Shown in pieces: positions 52,346 through 63,344 of a DNA stretch of 64,000 bases; positions within the stretch are counted from its first letter, which is position 1; each line of letters starts with the position of its first letter. The DNA is from Paulinella micropora. Taxonomy: Eukaryota > Cercozoa > Imbricatea > Euglyphida. The position numbers and the translations under genes were made by a program. The stretch is from assembly GCA_009731375.1 (NCBI GenBank), contig BJOX01000075.1, positions 527,592 to 591,591 on the forward strand. The letters run 5' to 3'. Under the pieces are notes generated by a model that was not told the DNA's origin, made no database searches, and saw only the letters and a list, made by a program, of their open reading frames with translations.

Positions 52346-52581
52346 ATGACGTTTATGTGCCTAGTCATAAAACAGTTTCTACTTAGTCACAAGCATGAGT
52401 GTCAGTGACTGAAATGCATACAACTTACATCTGAATGTTTGGAACATTCATGAATATTAATAAAAATTCAAAATCTTATTAATACAAATGTTTTACAATT
52501 AATTATACTTAAAATGTTTTAATATTACTCGTACTTGTAGCATGAACGAAATGTAGCTACATCTTCATGCCAAGGGGAAAA

Positions 52582-53529
52582 TTAACGGTGGTAGCAGTGT
52601 CCACGACCAAAAGAGCGCTTGGACTTCGGTGTTGTTTTTTTGCTGCAATCTGATTCTGAATCAGATGAACTGAACGCATCACGGTGTTTGTGTTTCTTGT
52701 GTTTTCTTCTCGGAGGAGAGCGAGAGACCGAGCGATCCCTCTTTGCCGCATGTAACACCATGCTGGCCCCTTTCGCGACAGCTGCAAGTAAACAAGAGGT
52801 AAGTAGCGGAAACAAAAAGAAAAAAAAACCTTTGAACTCGTTCCGTTGACTGATAGCTTGGTCAAGAGCTGACTGCAGACTAGCTGCTTTGACTTCTAAG
52901 TCACTGATTTTTTTTTTCATGTCATCGCGAACGGGTCGAATGCTGGCCAACTCCGCCCCATGTGCGCGCTCTGCTTCTGCCAGCTCTGCCTCAAGCTTTG
53001 TCACCTTGTCCTCCGCAGCGGCCAAGGCTTCAGCTCCTCGTTCAACACTTTCAACCACCTCTGCATGCTCTTTGGTCAATCGATCATGTTGCTAAATGAA
53101 AGGAGATGTGATTGCAAATCAAACAAGAATTGTTAATACTTCTTTTAGCATCGTCAGAGCATTTTCGCTTCGCTTCTTGGCCTGCAAAGAAAAACACTAA
53201 TAATAAAAATGAAAACAATCTCCAGCCAAGACCCTTTCCAAGTTGTAGGCTTTTTTCTTGTGCTCAGCCACTTGAGGCTGCAAGGCGCTGATCTGATCCT
53301 GAAGACCTTCCTTGGTACCTTCGGCCTCACGGGTGGCCTTTACAAGAGCGTCCCTTGAGGTCTTAAGGTCTCTCTGTGCTTGCAACTTTGCTGCACGCTC
53401 ATCATCGACGAGCTTCAAGGTGTCAGCAACAATACGCCGAGCTTCCTTATCCCCAGCTGCAGCCTCCAGCTTTGCAATTTTATCACGCAACATTTGATTT
53501 TGGGCTTTCGACTGGATTAGCTCTTGCAT
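52582..53529 (-). CDS. Coiled-coil protein with RS-like C-terminus, 48-51 nt introns
   Basis: On the minus strand: exon 53529-53233, intron 51 nt, exon 53181-53140 (AKKRSENALTMLKE), intron 48 nt, exon 53091-52830, intron 48 nt, exon 52781-52582 (stop TAA). Junction phases agree. The start is a heptad-rich coiled coil (MQELIQSKAQNQMLRDKIAK ... LVDDERAAKLQAQRDLKTS), continuing EDKVTKLEAELAEAERAHGA. The C-terminus is Arg/Ser and Lys/His rich (SVSRSPPRRKHKKHKHRD) with SSSDSESD. It may be a nuclear or RNA-associated scaffold. ATG 53529 is the first in frame after a stop. A frame offset separates it from the open frame at 53517-54086, which may be its true N-terminus. Confidence 0.65.
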
Positions 53530-54356
53530 GACAGTATGTCAGGCTGAACAGAGCTTGAACTTGCTGCGGGCTGCTCAGAAGATTTGGCAGGTTTGACTAC
53601 GGTTTGTTCCTCTGAGCGCTTCATTATTTTACCTACAACTTTGACCAAGGAATCATTCACTTCCTTGCTCTCCATAGTCGAAGGGCTCAAAGCGGTGGCA
53701 TCACGATTTAACAAGGATTCAAAGGCTGCAGGTACAACAGCGTGTACCCACTCTTTAGTGCACGAAATCACTCTGGGGTTGCCGTTCTTCGACCGGTACG
53801 CAAGCATGATGTGCAGATAAGGACGCGAGCTATGCACCTTCTTCAGCATTTGCAAAACGCGCCCAAGCCATAAGGTGGTGTTAGGACTCTGGAGAGTTTC
53901 AGTTTTGCTGCCACACTTGATTGCAGCGGTGATAAACCACACAAACGAGCCTTGCGTAATTTTTGAATTGTTCAAGTAAACTTCATTCAAAAAAAAGCAT
54001 TCTGTTGCCGTCCGCTTTCCCCTCAAAGAGCTTACAACCCTCCTCCTTTGCATAATTCCAGGTTCGCCTGATACTACCACCCTCAACCTTGCGACCAGGA
54101 CGGTACTTTGACTCGTCTCCAGGGCTTGTCATGCCGATCTACCGCAACAACAATTGACAAGCAAGTGCGGATGATAAGCAAGGCAAAACTTGACGACGGT
54201 TCCGGCACCACTGCCGTTGGGGCATGCTTCAATGCTAAGAAAAACTGAAGCAAGTCCAAGAAGATCAGCAACCTTTTCCTTCAGTTTTTCCGCAGATGTA
54301 CTGCCATCACCTTGGTCGCGTTCCACAACGGTTGGCAAGTCGGCAGGGAAAGCCAC
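53517..54356 (-). CDS. Unidentified ORF pair upstream of the coiled-coil gene (possible N-terminal domain)
   Basis: 54356-54129 (MAFPADLPTVVERDQGDGST ... FCLAYHPHLLVNCCCG) and 54086-53517 (VYLNNSKITQGSFVWFITAA, LWLGRVLQMLKKVHSSRPYL, SCTKEWVHAVVPAAFESLLN, ending in a Ser/Pro-rich tail) share a frame. They are separated by a TGA near 54129. With the coiled-coil exons just downstream in a different frame, one gene with a stop and a one-base shift, or with unrecognised short introns, is likely. The helical middle part looks like a small globular interaction domain. I cannot name it. Confidence 0.45.
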
Positions 54357-54384
54357 CCACTGAAGAACAAGCTCCTCCTTCTGG

Positions 54385-54831
54385 TTGCTACTATTGGCAG
54401 GAAAATTGGCCGATGCTGCCTGCGGGTTGGCAGCCGGGTGGGATGCAGATACAGAAAAAACAGAGTACGGAAGACTGACGGCGTTATTTGAATTGGAGTC
54501 GCCCCCCCTCGCAGGGTCTTCTATCGCTGGACCTCAAGAAAAAGAAAACAAAAAAGAAAGCAAATTGCTTGCAAGGACGTACAATAAGAAATTCTGTGAC
54601 CTCTTCCAACCACTGGGGGCTTGCACACTCGCAGCAACAGACATACTGTCCCGAGAACTCATTGACAAGAGGTTTGTACTTCTTTTTGTTGAGAGTCGAC
54701 CTTCCCCAAAACCCCCCGCCAAGAAAAGCCGCGTGGTTCACAATGATTCACTGTGTTGCAACCGAATTTGTTGCGCAAACCCGAAAAACGTTGCCCAACT
54801 GTTAACAATGCTGTTGTTGAAGTCCGGTTGA
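54385..54831 (+). CDS. Unidentified ORF, plus strand
   Basis: 148 codons with ESKLLARTYNKKFCDLFQPL and LAATDILSRELIDKRFVLLF. It overlaps minus-strand open frames and could be an exon of the gene starting at 55079 or a chance frame. No domain seen. Confidence 0.3.
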   Translation: MLLLAGKLADAACGLAAGWDADTEKTEYGRLTALFELESPPLAGSSIAGPQEKENKKESKLLARTYNKKFCDLFQPLGACTLAATDILSRELIDKRFVLLFVESRPSPKPPAKKSRVVHNDSLCCNRICCANPKNVAQLLTMLLLKSG

Positions 54832-55078
54832 CAGTAAATTGCGTTAGATTTTGTACCCCAAAATTTCATTGAAGTTGGTGGGCCAGCGTTGTCTTTTTTT
54901 CGGGACACACCCCCTTTGCCAACCCTTTTCACCATGATGGCTCCCACATAATGTTTGTACTTTTGATTCGTTTCTTTTGGACATATTCTCTTTTTTTTTT
55001 TATTGCTTTCGTGTTTCCGCAATGGCACCTGTTCACTGTCTTTATTAATTTTTTTTCCCCTTGCTTCCTTCCTCTTAG

Positions 55079-56121
55079 ACTGACATGTCGAAAAGGCGAC
55101 TCCATACTGTGGAGGAACGCCGTGCCGACAAAAAGAGGTTCGAGGACAAGGTAAATTGTATTGTTTTGTTTCAATTCTTGCCACTTTTTGCTTCGGTTTG
55201 CACTAATTTCTTTTGAACTTGTGTTGCTTCTTTAGGCAAGGGCAGCTCTGGGCTTCATGGAACCAACGGCAGGGGTTGCATCAGTTTTGCCATCGTCTGC
55301 CCAGCCTTCTTCAGCCCACGTTCCTCATCCCCAGGCCCAGTCTTCCCAAGCACCACCACAGCAAGAGTCCAAATCACATTGTTTTGTTTTGCATAGCGTT
55401 CGGGGTGATGTGCAGGAGGGCATACATATATCGTTTGAGCAGGCAGAAAAAGATAGAGTTAGGTCTCCTCACAATCCATCATCCACCATCTCTGTCATTG
55501 ACACACTGATAGCGTCGTTAGGCAGTGAGGCAGGCCAGCTTTTTGGGGAGGAGGGTAAAGCATCAGCCATAGGTGAGCTTGCAAAGTGGGGTTTTGGTGT
55601 TGTATGTAGAATAGTACAGGATATTCAAGGCTTACCTAACGTCACCCCTTACACAGTTCCACCTCATGTGCGCGCTTTGTTAGGAGAGGTGCAGCAGTTG
55701 TTTAAGTTAGGTAGCGTTTCAGAGAAATGGCTTGGTTTGAAGGAGGGGGGGCGGGTTTTGGATGCATTCATAGGCATGTCTTTTGCCAACACACCTACCG
55801 ACCATGATCCTATAGCCTTAGAATTAGGAATGGATTCCTATGGTTTAGAATACTATCTATCCAAATATCATCCTTCTCATGATAAACACATTCGGTCCGG
55901 CTCGGAGTTCGTGGAGCGGGTCACGGTCTCCAAGGTGTACGACGAGTACGCCTTCTTTGGAGTCTACTACAAGCAAATACTACTTGTATTTCCTCCTTTC
56001 CCTTCTTCTTCTTCTTCTTCTTCTTCTTCTTCTTCTTCTTCTTCTTCTTCTTCTTCTTGTTCTGCTTCTTCTTCTTCTTCTTCTTCTTCTTCTTCTTCTT
56101 CTTCTTCTCTCTCTCTCTCTC

Positions 56122-56165
<44 letters not shown>

Positions 56166-56431
56166 GGACACCGTGATAGCCCAGTGGTCAAGTTCTACCA
56201 TCTGAGCCCTGTCGCCAGTTCGATTCCCGTCGGTGCCACCAGTATTTTCATTGAACATACCGATCCGTCTGGACCAGTATTTTCATTGAACATACCGGCC
56301 CGTCTGGAAGTGTTGGAACTGCCCTTGCGGGGGTGTCATTAGAGCTTATCGTCAATTCTTCGTACTCCCCTCACGGGTGAGACGATGGAGGCGCATGTGC
56401 AGAAATGCATCAGCCATTGACAGAGAAGCAC

Positions 56432-56497
<66 letters not shown>

Positions 56498-56915
56498 TAT
56501 TACTATTATTTATTTATTTATTTATTTATTCTTGTAGGCTATTGCTCACGCCATCAGGAGTGGGGAGGATTACGATCAACAACAGAAGCGGAAGCTCAAG
56601 AGGTCGCAGGCCCAGTTGGAGATTGCCTTCGAGTCAGGGGATGCGGATGTCTACAAGTGCGACAACTGTAGGCCCCCTAGCTATCACGTGAAGAAGGCCA
56701 CCTACCGTCATGTCTGCAAACACGGTGCCAGCATCCAGCTCTCCAGATCCAGCTCCTGTCCCCCTGTCAGTGTGCACGTGAGTGTCAAGATGGAGGAACA
56801 ACCCCAGCGGCTGCAGAAGAATCTGGTCATTTTGGAGCAGGAAGAGCAAACGAAGGCAGCATTGTTTGAGTTTCAACTGCGATGGGGGTCTTTGTTGCAG
56901 AGGTTACCAGAGTAG
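55079..56915 (+). CDS. Spliced unidentified gene with a SINE-containing intron
   Basis: Exons 55079-55150 (TDMSKRRLHTVEERRADKKR-FEDK), 55236-55985 (250 codons) and 56538-56915 (TAG) join in phase 0. Exon 2 starts ARAALGFMEPTAGVASVLPS and includes GELAKWGFGVVCRIVQDIQG, LLGEVQQLFKLGSVSEKWLG and FVERVTVSKVYDEYAFFGVY. The join to exon 3 gives YKQILL then AIAHAIRSGEDYDQQQKRKL, natural helical sequence. Exon 3 has a Cys/His group (CDNCRPPSYHVKKATYRHVC) and a coiled end (LEQEEQTKAALFEFQLRW). The 552-base intron 2 holds TTC, CT and ATT arrays and SINE copy 8. The family is not recognised. Its N-terminal start may lie further left, because an acceptor (cctcttag) precedes exon 1. Confidence 0.65.
55999..56165. 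repeat. (TTC)n, (CT)n, (ATT)n microsatellites in an intron
   Basis: Three successive arrays between the donor at 55986 and SINE copy 8. Confidence 0.95.
56166..56432 (+). mobile_element. tRNA-derived SINE, copy 8 (long form, intronic)
   Basis: Complete long form with A/B boxes and the duplicated CCAGTATTTTCATTGAACAT segment. One change in the head (CTGAGCCC for CTGGGCCC). The ATT tail (56433-56500) grades into (ATTT)n and then the acceptor cttgtag. Confidence 0.9.
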
Positions 56916-57091
56916 ACCCCCCCCCNNNNNNNNNNGCCTTGTACGTGGCTGACCGACCCACCCAACTTTTAAGCTACAATTTCATGCCATGTTTGATTTT
57001 TTTTCTTAATTTGTTAACATACATGGCATGAAGTTGAAGCTACAATTCTTCGGACTCTAGTTTATTTTTTATAATTGGTAATAATAGGGTA

Positions 57092-58345
57092 CCGGCATGC
57101 CGCAACCCAAGTCAGCTGCGGGCCAAAATGACTCTCGCCGATCTCCGTGGTTTTTGGGCACTGCAAATTGGACAATTCCTGCTCCGCCCGCATTCAAAGG
57201 TTGCGCAATTAATTCACCCACCCCTTCGTCACGAATGGACACGTTTACATAATCAGCATTGGGTAGTAGACAGGGCAATCAAGGTTTGGGCGCACTGCTT
57301 TCAATGTAGAGACTATAAAAACCAAACTGCTAGATTAGCGGAACTACAAGAATTCGATGGAGTGAGAGAGCTGAGTGCGGAAGAGCGGAAAGAAAAAGAA
57401 AAAGTCGAAAAGATAATTTGAAATTCAGAGCATAATCTCAAGGCAAAAGAAAACGCGAAATCTTTTGACGATGACTTAGAAACAGTCAAGAACGACACTC
57501 AAACTGTAGTGATGGTTGCTGATTTTTCGCGCATGAGTGTGGGGGGTGGGAAAACAGAAGATATTAACGATCAAATAGCTGTTCTTTTGTCCGGTGACGG
57601 ACTTGGTGGTATAAAAAAAGATTACATTGACACACTACCTCATAAAGATGAGGAAGAAGGAAAGAATGACTACTTCTTTTACCGGCAATGGTTGCATGAT
57701 ATTATGGTACGTGTAATTAAGCCCCGTGGGTATACTAAAGTAATAAAATGGTCCGATGGTGGCCGGAAACATTACAAACAAAGATATTCGCTGGCAGAGG
57801 CTAGCCTTGTTAGGGCTAAGCATCCTTGGCTGGAACACTTTGCTTGGAATTTCTGGGCATCTAATCACGGAAAAAGCCTTTGCAATTCCCATGCGGGAAA
57901 AATCGCTCAAATGGTTGCATATTCTGCATTTCATGACGACTGGATTTGGGAAACTGCCAAAGACTTGGGGAGATTGATTGAATCAAAACTCAGCAAATCT
58001 CAGGCATTGTATTTCCAAACTCCACTTTGTCGAGATGAGAAATACCGTCACAAAGTGAAAGGTATTCATGATCTGAAGAAATATTACTATTTTGAAACCA
58101 CAACTACCCCAGGTCTTCTGAAAATCAAAACCTTTCGAGATCAACCATCATTTGATTTCCGATTCCAGGTTTATCGAAAACTTCTTACCGCACAACAGCT
58201 ACTGCTTCATACTAGAGGAAGTAGATCGTTTGACTGGTGGCCTCCAGAGCTAGGCCTACCTCCAGAAGCTCCTAGAGCATTTCCTCCACAAGCGCCAGCT
58301 CGCAGAGGCAGGCCTCGACAACAACGCAGACGAGTGTACAGATAA
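57092..58345 (+). pseudogene. Transposase-like ORF (putative DDE/RNase H fold) with one in-frame TGA
   Basis: A single frame runs from an AG at about 57089 to TAA 58343-58345, interrupted only by TGA 57419-57421. ATG 57128 starts the first part (LADLRGFWALQIGQFLLRPH, LHNQHWVVDRAIKVWAHCFQ). The second part has MVADFSRMSV (acidic residue 1), IKWSDGGRKHYKQRY (acidic residue 2), then FAWNFWASNHGKSLCNSHAG, and ends with a Pro/Arg tail (ARRGRPRQQRRRVYR). The order D ... WSDGG-x-x-(H/Q)-(Y/F)-K ... (N/G)HGK-x2-C matches, from memory, a widespread family of transposase-like proteins in animal and protist genomes. Only two acidic catalytic candidates are clear. If the TGA is real the copy is inactive. 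Confidence 0.6.
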
Positions 58346-58565
58346 AGTAATAAACTGATTTTAACTTAAAACATTTCAAGTCTAATTTAATTTAATTTTA
58401 ATAAAAAAAACTTAGTGCTTGCTACTGGCAATGGAGGATAAGCTGGTGTGGACAAAAACGAAGAAAAAAAGGAAAATAAACCTCATCAGCTTATATTCCA
58501 TGCGTCCCCAGAAACCGTAGCTACTACTACTACTACTACTACTATTGTTACTGTTACCACAATGT

Positions 58566-58795
58566 GTGTTTACCACCGAAAAAGTTACCAAAGATTGGAA
58601 ATATTTTCAGTCCTTGGAAATATTTCCAGTACTGGAAATATTTCCAGTGGCTAGAAACATTTACAGCCACTGGAAATATTTCCAGTGACTGGAAATATTT
58701 CCAGGGACTGGAAATATTTCTAGCCACAGGAAATATTTCCAGTCCCTGGAAATATTTTCAATATTTAATTTGGTAACTTTTTTCGTGGTAAACAC
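58566..58795. mobile_element. Foldback/MITE-like element, about 230 bp
   Basis: Terminal inverted repeats of 27 bases (58566-58592 and 58769-58795) match at 25 positions (gtgtttaccacc ... gttaccaaa). The interior consists of about eight GGAAATATTTCC palindromes separated by AGT-CACT-type spacers. The entire element can fold on itself. No coding capacity. Confidence 0.85.
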
Positions 58796-58961
58796 AGATT
58801 GACTTTGCGTACCGTGTGTAGGGCGCGTAGTAGCTGCAATGAGGATCTGACAGAACAGAGCAAGATTGGGGGGGGGGGGGNNNNNNNNNNNNNNNNNNNN
58901 NNNNNNNNNNNNNNNNNNNNNNNNNNNNNNNNNNNNNNNNNNNNNNNNNNNNNNNNNNNNN

Positions 58962-59108
58962 GGGTATGGGACAGGGGTATGGGACAGGGGTATGGGACAG
59001 GGGTATGGGACAGGGGTATGAGACAGGGGTATGGGACAGGGGTATGAGACAGGGGTATGGGACAGGGGTATGAGACAGGGGTATGGGACAGGGGTATGAG
59101 GGGGGGTA
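58962..59108 (+). repeat. (GGGTATGGGACAG)n minisatellite
   Basis: About 11 copies of a 13-base unit with GGG-ACA / GAG-ACA alternation, following the gap at 58881-58961. It directly abuts the readable copia RT segment. Confidence 0.93.
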
Positions 59109-59109
59109 T

Positions 59110-60030
59110 CATACCCGGAGTGGCTAAGGAATTCAAAGGGATAGAAATAGTTCAGGAAGGAGGACGCATCTTATTGCATCAGACGACGTATCAGAAGGAG
59201 ATTTTAAAAGATGTAGGATATGCCGATGTTCGCCCAGTCAGTACTCCTAGTGATGAGCATGACCCCGAACCCATGGGAGAAACTAGCGCCATTAGGAAAC
59301 ACTCGATACACAGTTTAGTAGGGAAGCTTTTGTTTCTAACAAAGATGACACGCCCTGACGCAGATCAAGCACTTAATGCAGCTAGCGTTATGCAGGCAGT
59401 AGACCCAGGACTTGCTTATGCCCTATTAGGAAGGATCTTTAGGTATTTGAAAAGTTCATTTCGCGGTATCGTATTTCACGGGCCTAAGTTAAAGTCATCT
59501 CAAGAAGGCAGAACATACCCGCGGATTACTCTGTGGCCGATGCAGCTCATAAAGTCTGTAAAAAGACCGGAAGGTCACGCACAGGTTACGTAGTGCTTTG
59601 GGGAGGAGACCCGGTAGCTTGGTTGTCGAAGCGACAGACAAGAATCGCGCTCAGTTCTAACGACGCTGAAATTTTCGCGGCAGCAGAATGTATTAGGGAG
59701 GGATTAGCTATCCGGCATATCACGGAAGAATTAGGAATAGCACAGAAGGGACCGATAGACTCTGCTTTATGAGGACAATTCTCAGACTATCTTAGCAGCT
59801 GAAAGGGGAATGTCAGGACCACGCACCAAACACTTACCCTTGAACTTCATTTCATACAGGCCATGCACAGAGAGACAATGAGATTAAGTTTGTGAAAGTA
59901 GGAACGAAGAAACAGATTGCAGACTTACTAACGAAACATGTTCCAAAGGATCAGTTTGAATATCTCGTTAGCAAGTTTATGGTAAAACTTGACCATAGAT
60001 TTATTTCTCAAGTCTGTAAATTCACGTAAA
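59110..60030 (+). pseudogene. Copia RT C-terminus and RNase H, frame-broken
   Basis: FKGIEIVQEGGRILLHQTTY, ILKDVGYADVRPVSTPSDEH, HSLVGKLLFLTKMTRPDADQ and LGRIFRYLKSSFRGIVF follow the standard order. After a shift near 59530 comes RNase H (ADAAHKVCKKTGRSRTGYVV, VAWLSKRQTRIALSSNDAEI). Further shifts lead to PRTKHLPLNFIS and FVKVGTKKQIADLLTKHVPK. The upstream RT core is missing, replaced by the minisatellite and a gap. Confidence 0.88.
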
Positions 60031-61330
60031 ACACGCAAATTTCCGCAGAGTCAACTAATGTTGTTCTGTTGTGAGTTTTCTCTCTTTGGAGTGTGCAGGA
60101 AGTGTCTTGCGCAGGTGGTTGAGCGCATAGAGGCGATGATCCCGTGGATTTGAAAGTCGAGCGCGGAAATGCCCCACAATGGATCGCAACGCGGCAAGAG
60201 CGGGACAGTGTCATCATCGGAACCGACTTTTTCTCGCGTTTCCATGATCAGTGGAATGGCGATTGCATTCAACTAATTGTATTTGACTCGCCGAGTCGGT
60301 AATACAATTCAGTTTAAAAACGATTATGGTCATACTTGGAGGACCTAATGTAAATGTTTTTATCGATACTATATTGAGATACCATTACGGTAAGGAAGCA
60401 AAGACATATGGACTGGCGATGGAGTGGCAATATTTTGTTTTGGGATTTAACAGCCATTTTAATTTTGTTTTACTTCAACTCGAAGTCACAGGACAAACTT
60501 GAAATGGAGGCCATTTTTTGCGCGGCATTGCAATAGGTATTGAACAAAAAGATATTAGTCGTTATTATATTTGCATTATCGACATAGAACTTAGGCCCGG
60601 GAGCGTTGGATAGTTATTTACGTTTACCGTTAGTAATTACTTTTACAAGTGGGAAAGTATTTTATGCGTATAGTCGGATGACCCGGCGTAGTTCTAGTCA
60701 ATAAGTGCCAGTAGTAAGGGACGTAACGGACTTTATTGGCATCCAGAATCGGACAATAATCATTGAGTAACAGTTACAGTTACGACTGGGCATTTTTATT
60801 CAGTTTCCGTTACTGCCTCTGAGTTGTCAGTTCTGCTATTCAAAGTCTACTTGCGGATTAAAGTGTCGATTGGGCATCGCGTCTTCTAACGGAGTCTTCC
60901 AGCAAACCGGAGTGTATAAAGTTACTAGTTAGTCTGAGGTCCGTGAGTGACCGGGTAATTACCAATCAACGAGTGGCTGTGAGCAACCACTACTTACGGA
61001 GTCTTCCGGCAACTTGAAACCGCAGTGAATTCGAACGGTAGGGTAAGGTCCGTGAGTGACCGGTTTATACCAATCAACGTCCGTTTGATGACTGTTAACT
61101 TGAAGTCAAAGCTTTGACAACTGGAGACTCACAATCTATGATTCACACGATCGTAAGTTGCATTCAAGTCTGCAACGAGTACGAAATTACGTAAATAAAC
61201 GAAGTGACCGCTCTGCTATTTACTGGTATTTCACCGTAGGCTGCTCTCACAGAGTCAGGACTCAATGCAGCCATAGTGTTCTTAATAAGAGTTCGTTGTA
61301 TCTGCCTACTTCAAGAGTTGTATACAAACT

Positions 61331-61369
<39 letters not shown>

Positions 61370-61600
61370 TATATATATCGTTGGAACTAATAATTAATTG
61401 AAGGCCTAATGCCTCTCCTTTCAGACTAAGTGCAACTGATTAAAGTTGTTGGCGCAGAGTTCGCTAATCAAGGCTCGATAACCTGTTAGACTACTGTTAT
61501 TAATAAAGCAATCTATGATTGCTACTACAATCTCAACACACTACAACAACTTTAATGAGAAAAGGCGCCAACAGACGCGCCACGTAACTTGACTGGCCGG
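60031..61600 (+). repeat. Probable LTR / inter-element region
   Basis: Noncoding. It lies between a copia RNase H end and a copia-type gag start on the same strand, as expected for an LTR shared by two tandem copies or for a 3' LTR followed by a new element. Inside is a direct repeat of about 110 bases: ggagtcttcc at 60891 and 60998, aggtccgtgagtgaccgg at 60937 and 61046, accaatcaacg at 60961 and 61070. A (CA)n-(TA)n tract sits at 61331-61377. A 12-bp inverted pair (attaaagttgtt 61439-61450, aacaactttaat 61545-61556) lies just before a gcgccaac word that could be the primer binding site. LTR boundaries are not proven. Confidence 0.45.
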
Positions 61601-61610
61601 ATCATAAGTA

Positions 61611-63211
61611 ATGGCTCAAAGGACACCGTTACTCCGATACGGCCGGTCCATAACTATTAACGTTGAACAAGACGTTAGAACTAGTTCTGCTTTGCCTGAT
61701 CCTTCCTCTTCCCCAGAAACTGCTGAGCATAAAGAGCCTGATGAGAGTTCGGTCCCTATCCTAACTACCGCATCTAGACCAAACCCCATTCTTGCATCTT
61801 TTCATACAAATAAGTATTACCAGCAGGTCGAAGAAAGAGATAGACTGAAACATAACCGATTTATCTTTGCTCTCTTAATTCAGTCCTGCTCTAAGGACAA
61901 GGAAGCTATGTCTGTGATCGGAACAGCGGGGTCAGATGGAGTCGAATGTTTCATGGCATTGAGGAAGAGATATGGAGGTCTTGACCTTGTCAAATGGAAA
62001 GAAAGACAAGACTTCCTTGACCTTTCTTACCCCAAAAAGGTTTAAGTCGTAAGACCCTGGTTGACTCTCTTTCACAGCAATATTGCTGATCAAGAGTCAG
62101 TTATGAAAGTCCCATACCCAGAACTCGTAAAGATAGAAATGGTCGTGAAAAAGATCGAACACCTGACCGAGTTCGACAGTTTCGTAACAAGGTCACCAGC
62201 CTCCTTCCGGAGGAACGACCGGGTTGGGGATCCTTTGTAAAAGCAATTGAACAGGTTGCTCAAACAGAGGAATCCAAAAACAAAATGAAGAAACTTTACT
62301 CGTCAGGGGGCGGTTTCCGTTCCCTTTCGTTTAAAACTTCATCTGGTGTGGGAACTAAAAGCGACCCCATAACAGTCAACCTTATGGGAAACCAAGCTGG
62401 TAAGGTATCCCAAGGTTGCTACAACTGTCATGGGGATCATCAAATCAAGATTTGTATTGTCCCCTGTAATCTTCCCGAGTGCCCTCGAGACGGACATGTC
62501 CCAGTGAATTGCCCCATAAGGAAGAAGGCAGCAAGAATAGTCAACTTAGCAAAAGTGGTAGGAGAGCTGAGTCTGACCAGGACAGATAAGACTAAGGAGG
62601 GCAGTAAAGGGAAGAGAAAGATGAGACGACAGATTAAAGAAGTAGGGAAGGAGAAAAGGAAGTTGAAATCATCTGATTTCATCAAGAAGAGTACAGCAAA
62701 GACAAAGACGATATGTCTGAACGCAGGAGGTTCTGACTCCTCTTCTTCAGGTAGTTCTGAAGAAGAAGAAGAGGAGTCCGAAGCTCATGATTCAGACGAA
62801 GATTCTAGTACTCATGATGAGGATGGAGGTGAGGAGGGAGTAGGGGAAATAGGTTACATCAATCACATGTTAAGCATAAATATGATGAAGAGAGAGGAAA
62901 CGGACGAAGAAGAATCAAATCCCTCACTCGACAACACCCCACCCACTTCCTCTTTTGAACAACTACCACCGCCACCCCACACATCAGAATTGAAGGACAA
63001 GAAGGAAAAGAGAAACACACACGCACAAGATATGTCTGCTCTCCCTCGTGTCCCTCGGTCTACTCCTTTCATTCCCCTCCTGAAAGACAACCGCTTCGTC
63101 AATTCCCTTGACATGGTGGGCGACCCCACACCTCTTGGGGTAATATACCTAATAGTATGGAGGAGGGATGGGGGCTTCGTCGTGTCAAGGGATGATACAG
63201 GAAGGTCCTAA
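61611..63211 (+). pseudogene. Copia-type Gag with CCHC-like region, one shift and one stop
   Basis: 61611-62040 (MAQRTPLLRYGRSITINVEQ ... CFMALRKRYGGLDLVKWKER) is the Gag N-terminus. After a shift near 62040 the frame reads LSRKTLVDSLSQQYC, TGA, then VRQFRNKVTSLLPEERPGW and on to 63211. The second part has CYNCHGDHQIKIC and CPRDGHVPVNC (paired zinc-knuckle-like groups), a basic stretch, then an acidic one (SSEEEEEESEAHDSDEDSST) and NRFVNSLDMVGDPTPLGVIY near the end. Gag would package element RNA. It lies just after a probable LTR. Confidence 0.7.
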
Positions 63212-63344
63212 TTATAATGAAGTCCCGGAATTCTGTTTATTTTCACTTACGTGAGGACGATGGACCGTTGCTCAATCTGTGGGCACACCCCATCAGGGGA
63301 AGTGCAACCATTGTTTCAAATTCGAAACAATGTGAAGGGTTTAA

